DNA of 64,000 nucleotides, taken from Nitrospira sp. (lineage in GTDB: Bacteria > Nitrospirota > Nitrospiria > Nitrospirales > Nitrospiraceae). The notes below the pieces were generated by a model. The model did not search any database and had not been told where the DNA came from. It saw only the letters and a list, made by a program, of their open reading frames with translations. Below, piece after piece: positions 54,813 to 62,845 of the stretch (position 1 is its first letter; the number at the start of each line of letters is the position of its first letter). The stretch is from contig BQWY01000001.1 of the NCBI GenBank assembly GCA_036984305.1, forward strand, positions 2,749,501 through 2,813,500. Reading direction: 5' to 3'. The translations under genes were made by a program, and so were the position numbers.

Positions 54813-55772
54813 TTAGTCCCATGTACGGGGATAGAAACCCGTATGCCAATACTCGAAGAGGATGACTTTCCAGATTTCATCCGTCGTCAAGTGTTGTTCC
54901 CATGGAGGCATCACTGACGCCCAGGGGAAGCCCTCTGGCGGAAGGCCGATTCCACCCTTAGCAACGCGCCAAAACACAAAGGTTTCCTGCAACTGGGCCA
55001 GTGTTCCGGCGTCCGTGAAGTTGGCAGGAATGGGATTGAACGCAAACGCGTGGAGACCACGGCCATTCAGATTGTCGCCGTGACAGAAGTGGCAATTCTG
55101 GAAGAAAATTTCCCCTCCCTCTCGGACGTACTTGATATAGCCCTTGGCATCCGGATCCCAAGGATTAGCCTCAGGCTTGGTCTGCATCAAGCGTCCCATA
55201 CTTTGTTCGGTGATAAGTTCTCGAGCGAAATTCTCATCGAACTTGCCATCCGTGTTAACGCGGTACGGATTATAGGCAGTTTGCAGGGTCACGGTCTTGC
55301 CGTGCACCTTCGTGTTCTGAGGTGGGGCCGGGTGGACGGTGCGCAACTCAATAGGCTCCTCCAAATTCGGAAGGAAGGACTGGTACGAACTCCAGCCGAC
55401 CAATACGGGTACAAGCAGCAAGAACAGAGACCGCAATGCTTTGTGAAAGCCGCTCACACCATCAAGGACGTTCAGGATGGGTTGCTTGAACTTGTTCCAG
55501 TCCTCCTGGTTACTGGACATCCACATGAAGACCGCCACCATTGAGGCAGTTCCATACATCGCCCGCACACTGAAGGGAATCGGCGGATAGATGCGATACT
55601 TCAGATACATTTGGATAAACACCCAAAAGAGGATGCCTTGCCAAAACCTGGGAATCGCAAGCCCGCTCTTGCTGAGAAGGTAACTGATGAGAGTAAATGC
55701 CAATACGCAGAGGGCGAGCTCGCCGACCATCTGCATTGGCATATACCCTTCGACCAATTTTAACCACGTCAT
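54813..55772 (-). CDS. Membrane-anchored mono-heme cytochrome c of the bd-like oxidase operon
   Basis: A 319-residue protein with about four hydrophobic helices in the first 135 residues, then a soluble domain with one heme site, CHFCH at 227-231, and a likely Met ligand in ASVMPPWEQHL. It lies between two other cytochrome genes with about 30-base gaps. Probably an electron-transfer subunit for the oxidase. Confidence 0.83.
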   Translation of the reverse strand: MTWLKLVEGYMPMQMVGELALCVLAFTLISYLLSKSGLAIPRFWQGILFWVFIQMYLKYRIYPPIPFSVRAMYGTASMVAVFMWMSSNQEDWNKFKQPILNVLDGVSGFHKALRSLFLLLVPVLVGWSSYQSFLPNLEEPIELRTVHPAPPQNTKVHGKTVTLQTAYNPYRVNTDGKFDENFARELITEQSMGRLMQTKPEANPWDPDAKGYIKYVREGGEIFFQNCHFCHGDNLNGRGLHAFAFNPIPANFTDAGTLAQLQETFVFWRVAKGGIGLPPEGFPWASVMPPWEQHLTTDEIWKVILFEYWHTGFYPRTWD

Positions 55773-55805
55773 GACTGCATTCTCCTTCTTGGGCTCAATC
55801 AGGTC

Positions 55806-57122
55806 TTAGTTGATTTTTGGTGGCTCCTTGCCTTCTTGAACCTGCGAGAGATAATCAATGATCTTGTTCAGTGCGCCTGCGGTCAGCTTTTGCCCGAAAA
55901 TCTTGGGCATGATCCCATCCGGGAACGGCTTCACGACATAGGCACTGGGATCGACCACCGATTCCATGATGTACTCACGGGTAGACTTCGCCTTACCCTT
56001 ATAATCGCCGGACTTGATTCGTTTGGGAGCGTTGCTACCCTCTTCCAATTTCGGACCAACGGCACCCGTCGCGCCTGGAATGCCAGGTATGGTATGGCAG
56101 ACAATGCACTGTGCCTTGGCGAAAATCTGATCGACAGGTTCAGTGCCATCGGCGAGCACGCCTCCGCCACCACCCTCTTTCTTATCGTCACCTTTGCTTT
56201 CAGCAGGGCGATCGGCCTCAGGAATAAACTTTTCGTATGAAGCCACGATCTCTTCATACGAAGGAGCTTCTTTTCCTTCCCGCACGTACATCCAGGTGTC
56301 CACCGCGGCCAACTCACCTAGAGATAGCGAAATTGGCGGCTTATGGATTCTAGGCATCGGGCTTTCTTTGTCGTTCGTGCCCTTCACCCCGAAGCCCGCG
56401 ACTACATAGCAATTAGGACAGGCATGGGACTCAGCAATATATTCTTGCCCAATTTCCGCGGTCCCTGCACCAGGGAACGATTCCTTATCAACCGTATCCC
56501 GCGCGGCGGGGTCACCCTTGTGGTAGCGAGGATCGTTGAGTCGTTCATCAAGACGCCCAGGCAACCCCCAAAGGTTCGGAGCGCGCTCACTCAAGAATCC
56601 CTGATTGAACCCGTGACATAGGGGGCACTGTCCTTTCCCGATGGCTCCTTGAGTCTTACTTTGCCCGACGCCTCCAAAAATAATCTTCTCCCCCTCATCG
56701 GCCAACTGCTCTGGACTCATCGAGGCAAAGTCTAATTCGACAACGGGTGGGGGAAAACCTCCCTCAACTTGGGGCAGCCAGTTCCCATATCCCGACAAAA
56801 ATGCCGCAACGAAAAACATCATGCCGCCGATCTTGAACAGTGCGCTGAGATTGGCAAAGTAGAGCCCCATCATCAGCATCATCGCCGTGATCATCGCCAA
56901 GGAAACCGGCAGGAGCCGGCTTTCTGCGAAGAAGTTGATCTTGTAGTTGGCAATTGCGATGAAAAGCATGATCGTCGCGACCATGCCGATGAGCGTTTTG
57001 AACGAAGCCCGCCTCTTTTTTTGCGGATCTGAAATGCCGACCTGAAAGTAGACCAATAGGCCGGTGAGGAGGGCCAAAACCGGCCACCCCATGTCCAGCG
57101 AAGTCGAAATCAGATTACCCAC
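55806..57122 (-). CDS. Membrane-anchored di-heme cytochrome c
   Basis: A 438-residue protein starting with GTG at 57122, with GGAGGAAAGAG ahead. About four hydrophobic segments (10-30, 42-60, 70-92, 94-112) are followed by a periplasmic part with CPLCH at 166-170 and CIVCH at 339-343. Between them lies CPNCY at 235-239, a heme-site look-alike in which the His is replaced by Tyr, so either a lost third heme site or a metal or disulfide site. It probably passes electrons within the same complex as the upstream oxidase. Confidence 0.83.
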   Translation of the reverse strand: MGNLISTSLDMGWPVLALLTGLLVYFQVGISDPQKKRRASFKTLIGMVATIMLFIAIANYKINFFAESRLLPVSLAMITAMMLMMGLYFANLSALFKIGGMMFFVAAFLSGYGNWLPQVEGGFPPPVVELDFASMSPEQLADEGEKIIFGGVGQSKTQGAIGKGQCPLCHGFNQGFLSERAPNLWGLPGRLDERLNDPRYHKGDPAARDTVDKESFPGAGTAEIGQEYIAESHACPNCYVVAGFGVKGTNDKESPMPRIHKPPISLSLGELAAVDTWMYVREGKEAPSYEEIVASYEKFIPEADRPAESKGDDKKEGGGGGVLADGTEPVDQIFAKAQCIVCHTIPGIPGATGAVGPKLEEGSNAPKRIKSGDYKGKAKSTREYIMESVVDPSAYVVKPFPDGIMPKIFGQKLTAGALNKIIDYLSQVQEGKEPPKIN

Positions 57123-57152
57123 AGCTCTTTCCTCCTAAGGATTCGGCGCCGA

Positions 57153-57180
57153 GACCGCCGGTCATCTCATACCGGCGGTC
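57153..57180. repeat. Stem-loop between the oxidase and cytochrome genes
   Basis: GACCGCCGGT and ACCGGCGGTC form a perfect 10-base-pair stem with an 8-base loop. It lies in the 84-base gap between the oxidase stop and the next cytochrome start and has no T-tract. Such stems inside operons often set mRNA stability or partial readthrough. Confidence 0.6.
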
Positions 57181-57206
57181 TGACGACCTGACAGGTCAAG
57201 CTATTT

Positions 57207-59156
57207 TCAGTGGCCACCAACAGGCTGTGGGGCCCCTCCTGGAACCGGCACTTTTGCTTCAACAGGTGCGGCCTTCTTTGTCAAAGAACCGACCCAGAAG
57301 ACGAACAAGATGCTGATCCAGAAGAACAATACGTTAAACGAGATCATGTTGGCTGCGAATCCAACCGTGTGCGTATAAGCCCACGGCGAATTGTCCCGCA
57401 TAATTTCGTTCACATGCCAAAAGAGCCGGACAGAGGATCGGATATATCCCATCAACCCCATCATCCACGTGAACGCAGTGGCCAACATGATCAAGGCATA
57501 CTGAGAACGTGCTGAGATCTTGCCCCATTCAATGGGTCCCAATTGCTTGGCCCCCTTCATCATGACGCTATTGAGTCCCAACAACATGAAGAAGAGGCAG
57601 GACAACGTCGTTGCTACCTGGGGTACGGACAATCCTACTCGAACGTTGGCGGGAATGTAGTAACCGTAAATCGCGAGCCAGACAATGTTGATGTAGGCAA
57701 GGGCAAAGAACACGCCCATGAAGATGTTGCCAAACTTGGCCCATGAAACAGTCGAAACCTTGTTACCCCGCATGTACCACACAAAACTAAGGACCGTGGT
57801 AGTGATAACAACGTTGATTCCACCGTTTTTGGCCGACATCACGCCATAGTTCCCAAGGACCGGATGCTGCTGTCCGCCCATGGCCTTTAGCTCTGCTGGG
57901 GTCATCACCATCGTGTGCGGAGTAATAAAGATTAGGAAACCCACGATCAGAATAAAGACCAGGTACTTGATATAACGGAAGTACTTTTCTGCACCACGCA
58001 TCCGGCCTAAGGCTTGCCAGAGGTAGTAATTGGTGCTCAAGAAGAGGATCCCGATCATGGTCGCCTGGATAATGAACAACCAGGCAAGCAGCCCACCCAT
58101 TAGCGTGATGCCCATTTGCTGGCGATAAGCATAGACCTCTCGCATCAACCAGTACCCAGCGAAGGGCAAGGGAATCAGGAACGCGACGCCGATAGCCATC
58201 GCGATGTAACCCATCCAATCGTAATGGGCCCGATCTTCATCCGTCTTTGAGGAGAGGAACCGGTAGGCTGCATATGCCGCCACGACGCCGCCCCCAAAGG
58301 CCATGTTGCCGAGGATTCTGTGCACGTTCAGTGGATTCCACAAGGCGGTATGAATCACGTGCCAGATATTGCCGAGGAATTGCCCTTTCTCATCGACTCC
58401 GGCAGGAGACATCATGAAGGCAATCCAAGAATTGGCTAGGAACATCAACACTGTCCCGATGACGTTTAAAATAACCGACATGCTCAAGTGCATCCACTTG
58501 AGGAAACCGGTTTTCATCTTGTCCCAGCCATAATAGTAGATATAAAGCGTACCGCTCTCAGCAACGAACATGAGCGCATAGATATGCATGACCGGACGGA
58601 AGATGCTGGAAAGATAACCAAAGAACGCAGGGTAGAGAGTCAGGAAGGTAAAGATCAGAATTCCGCCTAGAATCGCCGTCAACGAGTACGCCGTCAAACT
58701 GATCTTTACGAAATCGTAGGCAAGCTGGTCATATTTTTTGCCCAGCGCCTTATCCTTGGCAACGACGCCCATAAACTCAATGATCATGCAGAAGATCGGA
58801 ACGGCGAGAACGAAGCTACCGTAATACAGGTGCTGCTGGTTGGCAAACCAGAGGAGCACGCGACTTTCGAAGTTGTATCGTGGATAGTCCTTTTCGCCGT
58901 CGGTCGTCACCGGGGCCGGAGCTCCGCTGACGATGCCCTCGGTCTTATAATAGACGTCGCGCCCCTTTTGAACCTTGGCTTCCTCCTTCTCACCTTCCTT
59001 CTTTGCTGCTGCCACCTCAGGGGGAGGACCTCCGGCTGCTGGGCCACCACCACCGGCCAGCGCGGGTAGCGAAGAGAGAATAGGGAGTAGGAGGAGGCCC
59101 ACCATAGCGCCGAGCGCCATGATCGACAGAACCTTTTTACGTGTGACACTGCCCAT
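57207..59156 (-). CDS. Cytochrome bd-like oxidase homologue (putative terminal oxidase of Nitrospira type)
   Basis: A 649-residue polytopic membrane protein with a signal-like first helix (about 12-34), an acidic linker and about 13-14 transmembrane segments, clearly longer than a CydA subunit. Motifs include RVLLWFANQQHLYYGSF, HIYALMFVAESGTLYIYYYG, HTALWNPLNVHRILGN, FAGYWLMREVYAYRQ and HTMVMTPAELKAMGGQQH, which hold many conserved His/Met residues that may bind hemes or copper. It resembles the cytochrome bd-like proteins proposed to be the terminal oxidase in Nitrospira. No quinol-binding Q-loop is evident, and the operon is rich in cytochromes c, so the donor may be cytochrome c. No cydB is adjacent. 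Confidence 0.82.
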   Translation of the reverse strand: MGSVTRKKVLSIMALGAMVGLLLLPILSSLPALAGGGGPAAGGPPPEVAAAKKEGEKEEAKVQKGRDVYYKTEGIVSGAPAPVTTDGEKDYPRYNFESRVLLWFANQQHLYYGSFVLAVPIFCMIIEFMGVVAKDKALGKKYDQLAYDFVKISLTAYSLTAILGGILIFTFLTLYPAFFGYLSSIFRPVMHIYALMFVAESGTLYIYYYGWDKMKTGFLKWMHLSMSVILNVIGTVLMFLANSWIAFMMSPAGVDEKGQFLGNIWHVIHTALWNPLNVHRILGNMAFGGGVVAAYAAYRFLSSKTDEDRAHYDWMGYIAMAIGVAFLIPLPFAGYWLMREVYAYRQQMGITLMGGLLAWLFIIQATMIGILFLSTNYYLWQALGRMRGAEKYFRYIKYLVFILIVGFLIFITPHTMVMTPAELKAMGGQQHPVLGNYGVMSAKNGGINVVITTTVLSFVWYMRGNKVSTVSWAKFGNIFMGVFFALAYINIVWLAIYGYYIPANVRVGLSVPQVATTLSCLFFMLLGLNSVMMKGAKQLGPIEWGKISARSQYALIMLATAFTWMMGLMGYIRSSVRLFWHVNEIMRDNSPWAYTHTVGFAANMISFNVLFFWISILFVFWVGSLTKKAAPVEAKVPVPGGAPQPVGGH

Positions 59157-59211
59157 GGCTTACCTCCTTAGACAAATCGAAAAAGACCAAAGCATATCGT
59201 GAATCATCAAG

Positions 59212-59415
59212 CTAATTCCTAAACAGATACCAGTAGTCCAACCCCTGCATATCCATTAAGTAGTGATCCACAAGCGTAAAGTAGGACAAGGCAATCATCA
59301 GAGAAACCACGACGGCGAAGACGGTATTGTTTAACAGCGTCTTAGACTTCGCCCCAACGAATAACAGCACGATACCGGCGATCATGGTCGCCAACCAGAA
59401 ATATGGACTGGTCAT
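59212..59415 (-). CDS. Small membrane protein of the oxidase operon
   Basis: A 67-residue protein with two hydrophobic helices (about 7-24 and 30-50) and a short tail ending GLDYWYLFRN. It lies just upstream of the oxidase gene (55-base gap). Its size and position fit a small oxidase subunit or assembly factor. No family recognised. Confidence 0.7.
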   Translation of the reverse strand: MTSPYFWLATMIAGIVLLFVGAKSKTLLNNTVFAVVVSLMIALSYFTLVDHYLMDMQGLDYWYLFRN

Positions 59416-59492
59416 TGTCCGCTCCTCCTAGACTCCATTAGCGAATTGTGAGCTGCGATCATGATGTCTCAGCTCATGGCTTCCTGGTTCAT

Positions 59493-59615
59493 TCAGCAAG
59501 GACATTGAATTCCAGCAAACCAATAGAAGAACCAAAAGCTGATGGCGACCGTGATGTAGAAAATCATTTTGCCGAGTTTCAGCTTCCATTCCGGTTCGAC
59601 AACCTCGGGGGCCAT
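59493..59615 (-). CDS. 40-residue single-helix membrane protein, first gene of the oxidase operon
   Basis: ATG 59615 is preceded by AAGGAGATTTGAGCT. The product begins MAPEVVEPEWKLKLGKM, then has one transmembrane helix (about 17-35, IFYITVAISFWFFYWF) and ends GIQCPC. Its position in front of the 67-residue and the bd-like genes, with the same strand and short spacing, resembles the small single-helix subunits of bd and cbb3 oxidases (CydX, CcoQ), though sequence identity to these is not claimed. The pair of C-terminal cysteines is notable. Confidence 0.7.
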   Translation of the reverse strand: MAPEVVEPEWKLKLGKMIFYITVAISFWFFYWFAGIQCPC

Positions 59616-59672
59616 AGCTCAAATCTCCTTCTGGTTTACAACCACAAGTACTTAGTTTTTAAGGGATTAATC

Positions 59673-59701
59673 TTGACACACTGGTAGGCAAGTGTTAAAA
59701 A
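59673..59701 (+). promoter_or_regulatory. Plus-strand promoter facing away from the oxidase operon
   Basis: TTGACA (59673-59678) and TAAAAA (59696-59701) with a 17-base spacer. It points towards the short, apparently frameshifted reading frame at 59734, where a GAGGA site precedes the ATG. Confidence 0.5.
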
Positions 59702-59733
59702 AATCACGCGGTTTTCACCACGACGAGGACTTC

Positions 59734-59842
59734 AATGAAGCAGAAAAACTCAAAATTGTTTGACATTATAGTTTTGGCCGGAATGGTTGTCAATATCATT
59801 TTGGCCGTGTTTCTAATCCTCTACTACTTTGATTTCTTATAG
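59734..59842 (+). pseudogene. Possible small membrane protein gene broken by a one-base frameshift
   Basis: GAGGA at 59724-59728 and ATG 59734 begin a frame MKQKNSKLF that stops after nine codons. If one T were removed from the run of four T at 59758-59761, translation would continue through DIIVLAGMVVNIILAVF to a stop at 59840-59842, giving about 35 residues with one membrane helix. The continuation is strongly hydrophobic and has a promoter upstream, which suggests a real gene with a recent frameshift or an assembly error in a homopolymer. It overlaps the 3' end of the opposite SUMF1 gene. Confidence 0.4.
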
Positions 59843-60752
59843 ATTTTCCCTCGTCAGAGACCTCCGTCCCAGTCACATTCTCATCTGACTTAGCACACCG
59901 GAATCCAATAGTCTCATCACGAAAATCAGGGACGATTTTGTTCCGGCTGCTGAGTCGAAAATCCCCGCCTGTCGTGGTGTATCCACCGCCGCGCAATACA
60001 CGATAGGTTCCCGCCTCCGGACCCACGGGATTCGGTCCTGGGAATTCGCGATATGCGGTTTCCGAGTACCAATCCCGCACCCATTCCATCACGTTTCCAG
60101 CACCATCCATGACACCATAGGGACTTCGATCCTCGGCAAATCGACCGACTGTAGCGGCCACTTCATACCCATCCGAAATCCGAGCCCAATTGGCGAATCC
60201 GGGCCGATCGTCGTTTCCCCATGGCCACAACCGACCCGCTGTTCCACGCATGGCCTTTTCCCATTCTGCCTCCGTAGGCAGCCGCTTGCCTTTCCACCGG
60301 CAATAGGTCTCGGCATCGTCATAGGAGACATACACCACGGGTTGGTTAGGACCGTGCATACGCGCCATGTTTTTTGCGTAGCGAGAGGGCGGTCCGGCCT
60401 TGCGATGGCCGGTCGCAGCAACAAACTCCTGATAATGATAATTCGTCACCTCGTAACGATCGATATGGTACGAATCGAGGTAGACAGCTGATTGCGGAGC
60501 CTCATCAAACCCCCCGTGATCGTAACCACGCAAAAAGTCTCCTGCCGGAATTAAAGCCATGGCATCAGCCAAGGGCGGCTCTTCTTGCACAGGCACGCCG
60601 TCTCCGTGTTCCGAATCCACGGCAGATGAAGGTCCGGAATCCTGCGTTTCAAATGGCGTGAGTGATGTACCACGAAGAATCCCCATGATGGGAAAACTCG
60701 CAAAGAGTGCCACCACAACCAACAGCGCAATTTTGAATCGGGTTTCTAGCAT
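59796..60752 (-). CDS. SUMF1-fold protein without the catalytic cysteines
   Basis: A 318-residue protein with an N-terminal membrane helix (about 7-26) and a proline/acidic linker, then a formylglycine-generating-enzyme (SUMF1) fold: ALIPAGDFLRGYD, EVTNYHYQEFV, CRWKGKRLPTEAEWEKAMRG, GAGNVMEWVRDWY, RVLRGGGYTT and GFRCAK. The copper-binding cysteine pair of true FGE is absent (the matching segment reads FRLSSRNK). It is therefore unlikely to make formylglycine and more likely a binding or assembly protein. A paralogue lies 25 bases upstream. Confidence 0.85.
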   Translation of the reverse strand: MLETRFKIALLVVVALFASFPIMGILRGTSLTPFETQDSGPSSAVDSEHGDGVPVQEEPPLADAMALIPAGDFLRGYDHGGFDEAPQSAVYLDSYHIDRYEVTNYHYQEFVAATGHRKAGPPSRYAKNMARMHGPNQPVVYVSYDDAETYCRWKGKRLPTEAEWEKAMRGTAGRLWPWGNDDRPGFANWARISDGYEVAATVGRFAEDRSPYGVMDGAGNVMEWVRDWYSETAYREFPGPNPVGPEAGTYRVLRGGGYTTTGGDFRLSSRNKIVPDFRDETIGFRCAKSDENVTGTEVSDEGKSIRNQSSRGLETRPK

Positions 60753-60777
60753 GTTGCGTATCGACGGGCGTCACAGG

Positions 60778-61701
60778 CTAGCTCTGGGACGACGGTTTGA
60801 TTTGTCGGTCTCCATCCTTGGCACAACGAAACCCGATGGTGCTATCCGTGCGAAGAAGCTTTGCTTGAAAACGTTTGGCCAGTCGCGCGCCGTGAGCCGT
60901 CTCCCGCCAGGAGCCTCCCCTAATAACTTTGACCTCAGCCTCGACCGGTCCCGTAGGGTTTCGATAGGGTGATTTGGAGTAATAGTGCTCGTCATAGGTG
61001 TCCGCCACCCATTCGGCTACATTTCCCGTCATGTCAAAGACACCATAGACACTACGCCCCTGTTCGAATGAGCCTGGAGGTGCCAAATACTTATAGCCGT
61101 CTTCCGCACCATCTGTGTTGGCCCGCCCAACGCCAAACTCGTTTCCCCAGGGATAGCGCCGCCTCGATTCACCGCGAGCGGCCTTCTCCCACTCCGCCTC
61201 GGTTGGGAGTCGCTTCCCTGTCCACTTGCAGAACTCCACGGCATCGCGCCAAGCCATCCCGACAGCCGGCAGCTCGTCTCCGGTGATCTTGGAAATATCG
61301 TCCTCAAACACCGGAATAAACGTCTTGCCCCGTTTCGTCATCTGTACATACTGTTTGTACTCGCCTTGCGTAACCTCTTTCATGTCAATGTAATAGGCAT
61401 CCAGATAGACAGGATGCTCGGGCGCCTCATCGGGATCTCCCTCGGTGCCTCCCATGCGAAATTGTCCAGCCGGAATCTCGACCATTTCGCGTCCGTCATC
61501 GCCCACGACCGTTTTGTAGATTGAGAAATCCCGCTGTGGCACCGCCTCGACCGTCTTGGATCCCGCTTGGTTAAGCTTGGCCAGTGCTTCCTCCCGCGCC
61601 TTCTTATTGTCATACGACTGACTCATCAGTCCAAAGATCATTAAAAAGAACGATCCGAACACAAAAATGATCGAACCGATGAGGACCTTATCGTTATCCA
61701 T
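60778..61701 (-). CDS. SUMF1-fold protein, paralogue of the downstream gene
   Basis: From ATG 61701 (AAAGGGA ahead) 307 residues. One membrane helix (about 8-27), then the SUMF1 fold: VEIPAGQFRMGG, EVTQGEYKQYVQ, CKWTGKRLPTEAEWEKAARG, GNVAEWVADTYD, VIRGGSWRETAHGARLAKRFQ and GFRCAKDG. The FGE active-site cysteines are missing here too. Anchored on the outer face of the inner membrane, it is a candidate scaffold or maturation factor for the respiratory proteins in this region. Confidence 0.85.
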   Translation of the reverse strand: MDNDKVLIGSIIFVFGSFFLMIFGLMSQSYDNKKAREEALAKLNQAGSKTVEAVPQRDFSIYKTVVGDDGREMVEIPAGQFRMGGTEGDPDEAPEHPVYLDAYYIDMKEVTQGEYKQYVQMTKRGKTFIPVFEDDISKITGDELPAVGMAWRDAVEFCKWTGKRLPTEAEWEKAARGESRRRYPWGNEFGVGRANTDGAEDGYKYLAPPGSFEQGRSVYGVFDMTGNVAEWVADTYDEHYYSKSPYRNPTGPVEAEVKVIRGGSWRETAHGARLAKRFQAKLLRTDSTIGFRCAKDGDRQIKPSSQS

Positions 61702-61730
61702 GAACACGTCCCTTTATTCTTACACCAGGG

Positions 61731-62096
61731 TCATGCCCTCGGGGCGGGAGGTTCGGCCTGAGAGGTATTACGCTTTCGCTCAGACCACGTATCCAGTAAC
61801 GCAGAAATCTGAACCCCTAAGAACCCTCCCATGGCAGCTCCAGCCCCAGCCCCGACCGAAATACGATCTGCACCCGCAAGCACCCAGGCCAGCGCCCCAC
61901 CCAACACTGTCCCCACCAGAATACTGATCAAGAACCGCCGTCCCCCTAGAAGTCCGACCACCACACCAAGGGCCACCCCAATCCCGGAAGCTCCTGGTAT
62001 CGACCCCGCCCCCATGGTCTCACCGATCAACGCACCCACAGTACCCATTACCAGCGCACCGAGCAACACATCGATGGCTCTACCGCTCACTGCCAT
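61731..62096 (-). CDS. Glycine-rich hypothetical membrane protein
   Basis: A 121-residue protein with four hydrophobic, glycine-rich segments (GALVMGTVGALIGETMG, GVALGVVVGLLGG, LVGTVLGGALAWVLAG and GAGAGAAMGGFLG) and a polar tail. The glycine-zipper look suggests tightly packed helices. No family recognised. It lies between the SUMF1 and DUF3047 genes and is surely co-transcribed with them. Confidence 0.6.
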   Translation of the reverse strand: MAVSGRAIDVLLGALVMGTVGALIGETMGAGSIPGASGIGVALGVVVGLLGGRRFLISILVGTVLGGALAWVLAGADRISVGAGAGAAMGGFLGVQISALLDTWSERKRNTSQAEPPAPRA

Positions 62097-62114
62097 TCCT
62101 CCAAACTTCGCCAG

Positions 62115-62780
62115 CTATTCGGTCAGCGCAATAATGGGCCCCACGTCCAACTCCACACCCGGTGGGCAATAAATAGAAATGCCCCAGGCCTTAGGTGCAG
62201 GCTCGTGGTTGTGGATGCGTTTGAAATCACTGTACACATCGACCCGCTCCTCTACCCACTCGCCAAGAGGCTTGGGCCCGCTTTGCACGACGATTTCGGC
62301 GCCACTGAATATCCCACCCTCGTCCACCATTCCTTCCGCCTTGGCAACACTCCATACGTACTTGGTGAATACCGGAATGAAATAAAAGTCGGTATCCAGG
62401 GACACGTAGATGATTGCCAGCGGATCTCCCGCCGCGGGGACCTTGTGCAACCGCCAGCGCCACGTGAGGACCGGATACGCTTTCGGATCCCAATCAATTT
62501 TCTTCTTTTTGATCCGCTGATCCGCATCGCGTACCTCGAGGTACGCGCCGGCTTCATCGCTATGGATCTTGTAGGAACTCCGTGCCTTCGTCGCGCTCCG
62601 TTGGCTCTCATTTTCCCAGTTCACGGGAAACCCATCGACATCTTTCGACTGAAAATCCTCGAGTACGAGACGGCCACCCGAGTCGGCCTGTGCGGGCATG
62701 GCCGCACCCACACCTACCAGCAGGATGACAACGGCTGCAGCGCAAGCCGCTCTTTGATCAATGACCGTCAAACACTTCAC
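62115..62780 (-). CDS. DUF3047 exported protein
   Basis: A 221-residue protein starting with GTG at 62780, with CGGAGGAAG ahead. A signal peptide covers about 1-32 (cleavage near AQADS). The DUF3047 core is seen in VLEDFQSKDVDGFPVNW, YPVLTWRWRLHKVPAAGD, VYVSLDTDF-like segments and WGISIYCPPG. The function of the family is unknown. Second gene of the operon that starts with the second bd-like homologue. Confidence 0.82.
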   Translation of the reverse strand: MKCLTVIDQRAACAAAVVILLVGVGAAMPAQADSGGRLVLEDFQSKDVDGFPVNWENESQRSATKARSSYKIHSDEAGAYLEVRDADQRIKKKKIDWDPKAYPVLTWRWRLHKVPAAGDPLAIIYVSLDTDFYFIPVFTKYVWSVAKAEGMVDEGGIFSGAEIVVQSGPKPLGEWVEERVDVYSDFKRIHNHEPAPKAWGISIYCPPGVELDVGPIIALTE

Positions 62781-62845
62781 AAGGACTTCCTCCGTTTCAC
62801 GATGTCACGTTTGACATGCGACAGGTACTTGACGAGACCATGAGG

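Noticed and set aside
57207-59156. Annotation as plain CydA
   Set aside because: Length (649 residues), extra helices, lack of a visible Q-loop and absence of cydB argue against a canonical CydA.
59428-59622. A 64-codon minus-strand frame overlapping the 40-residue gene
   Set aside because: The other frame has the ribosome site, a proper membrane helix and a stop at a sensible place; the 64-codon frame has a random composition.
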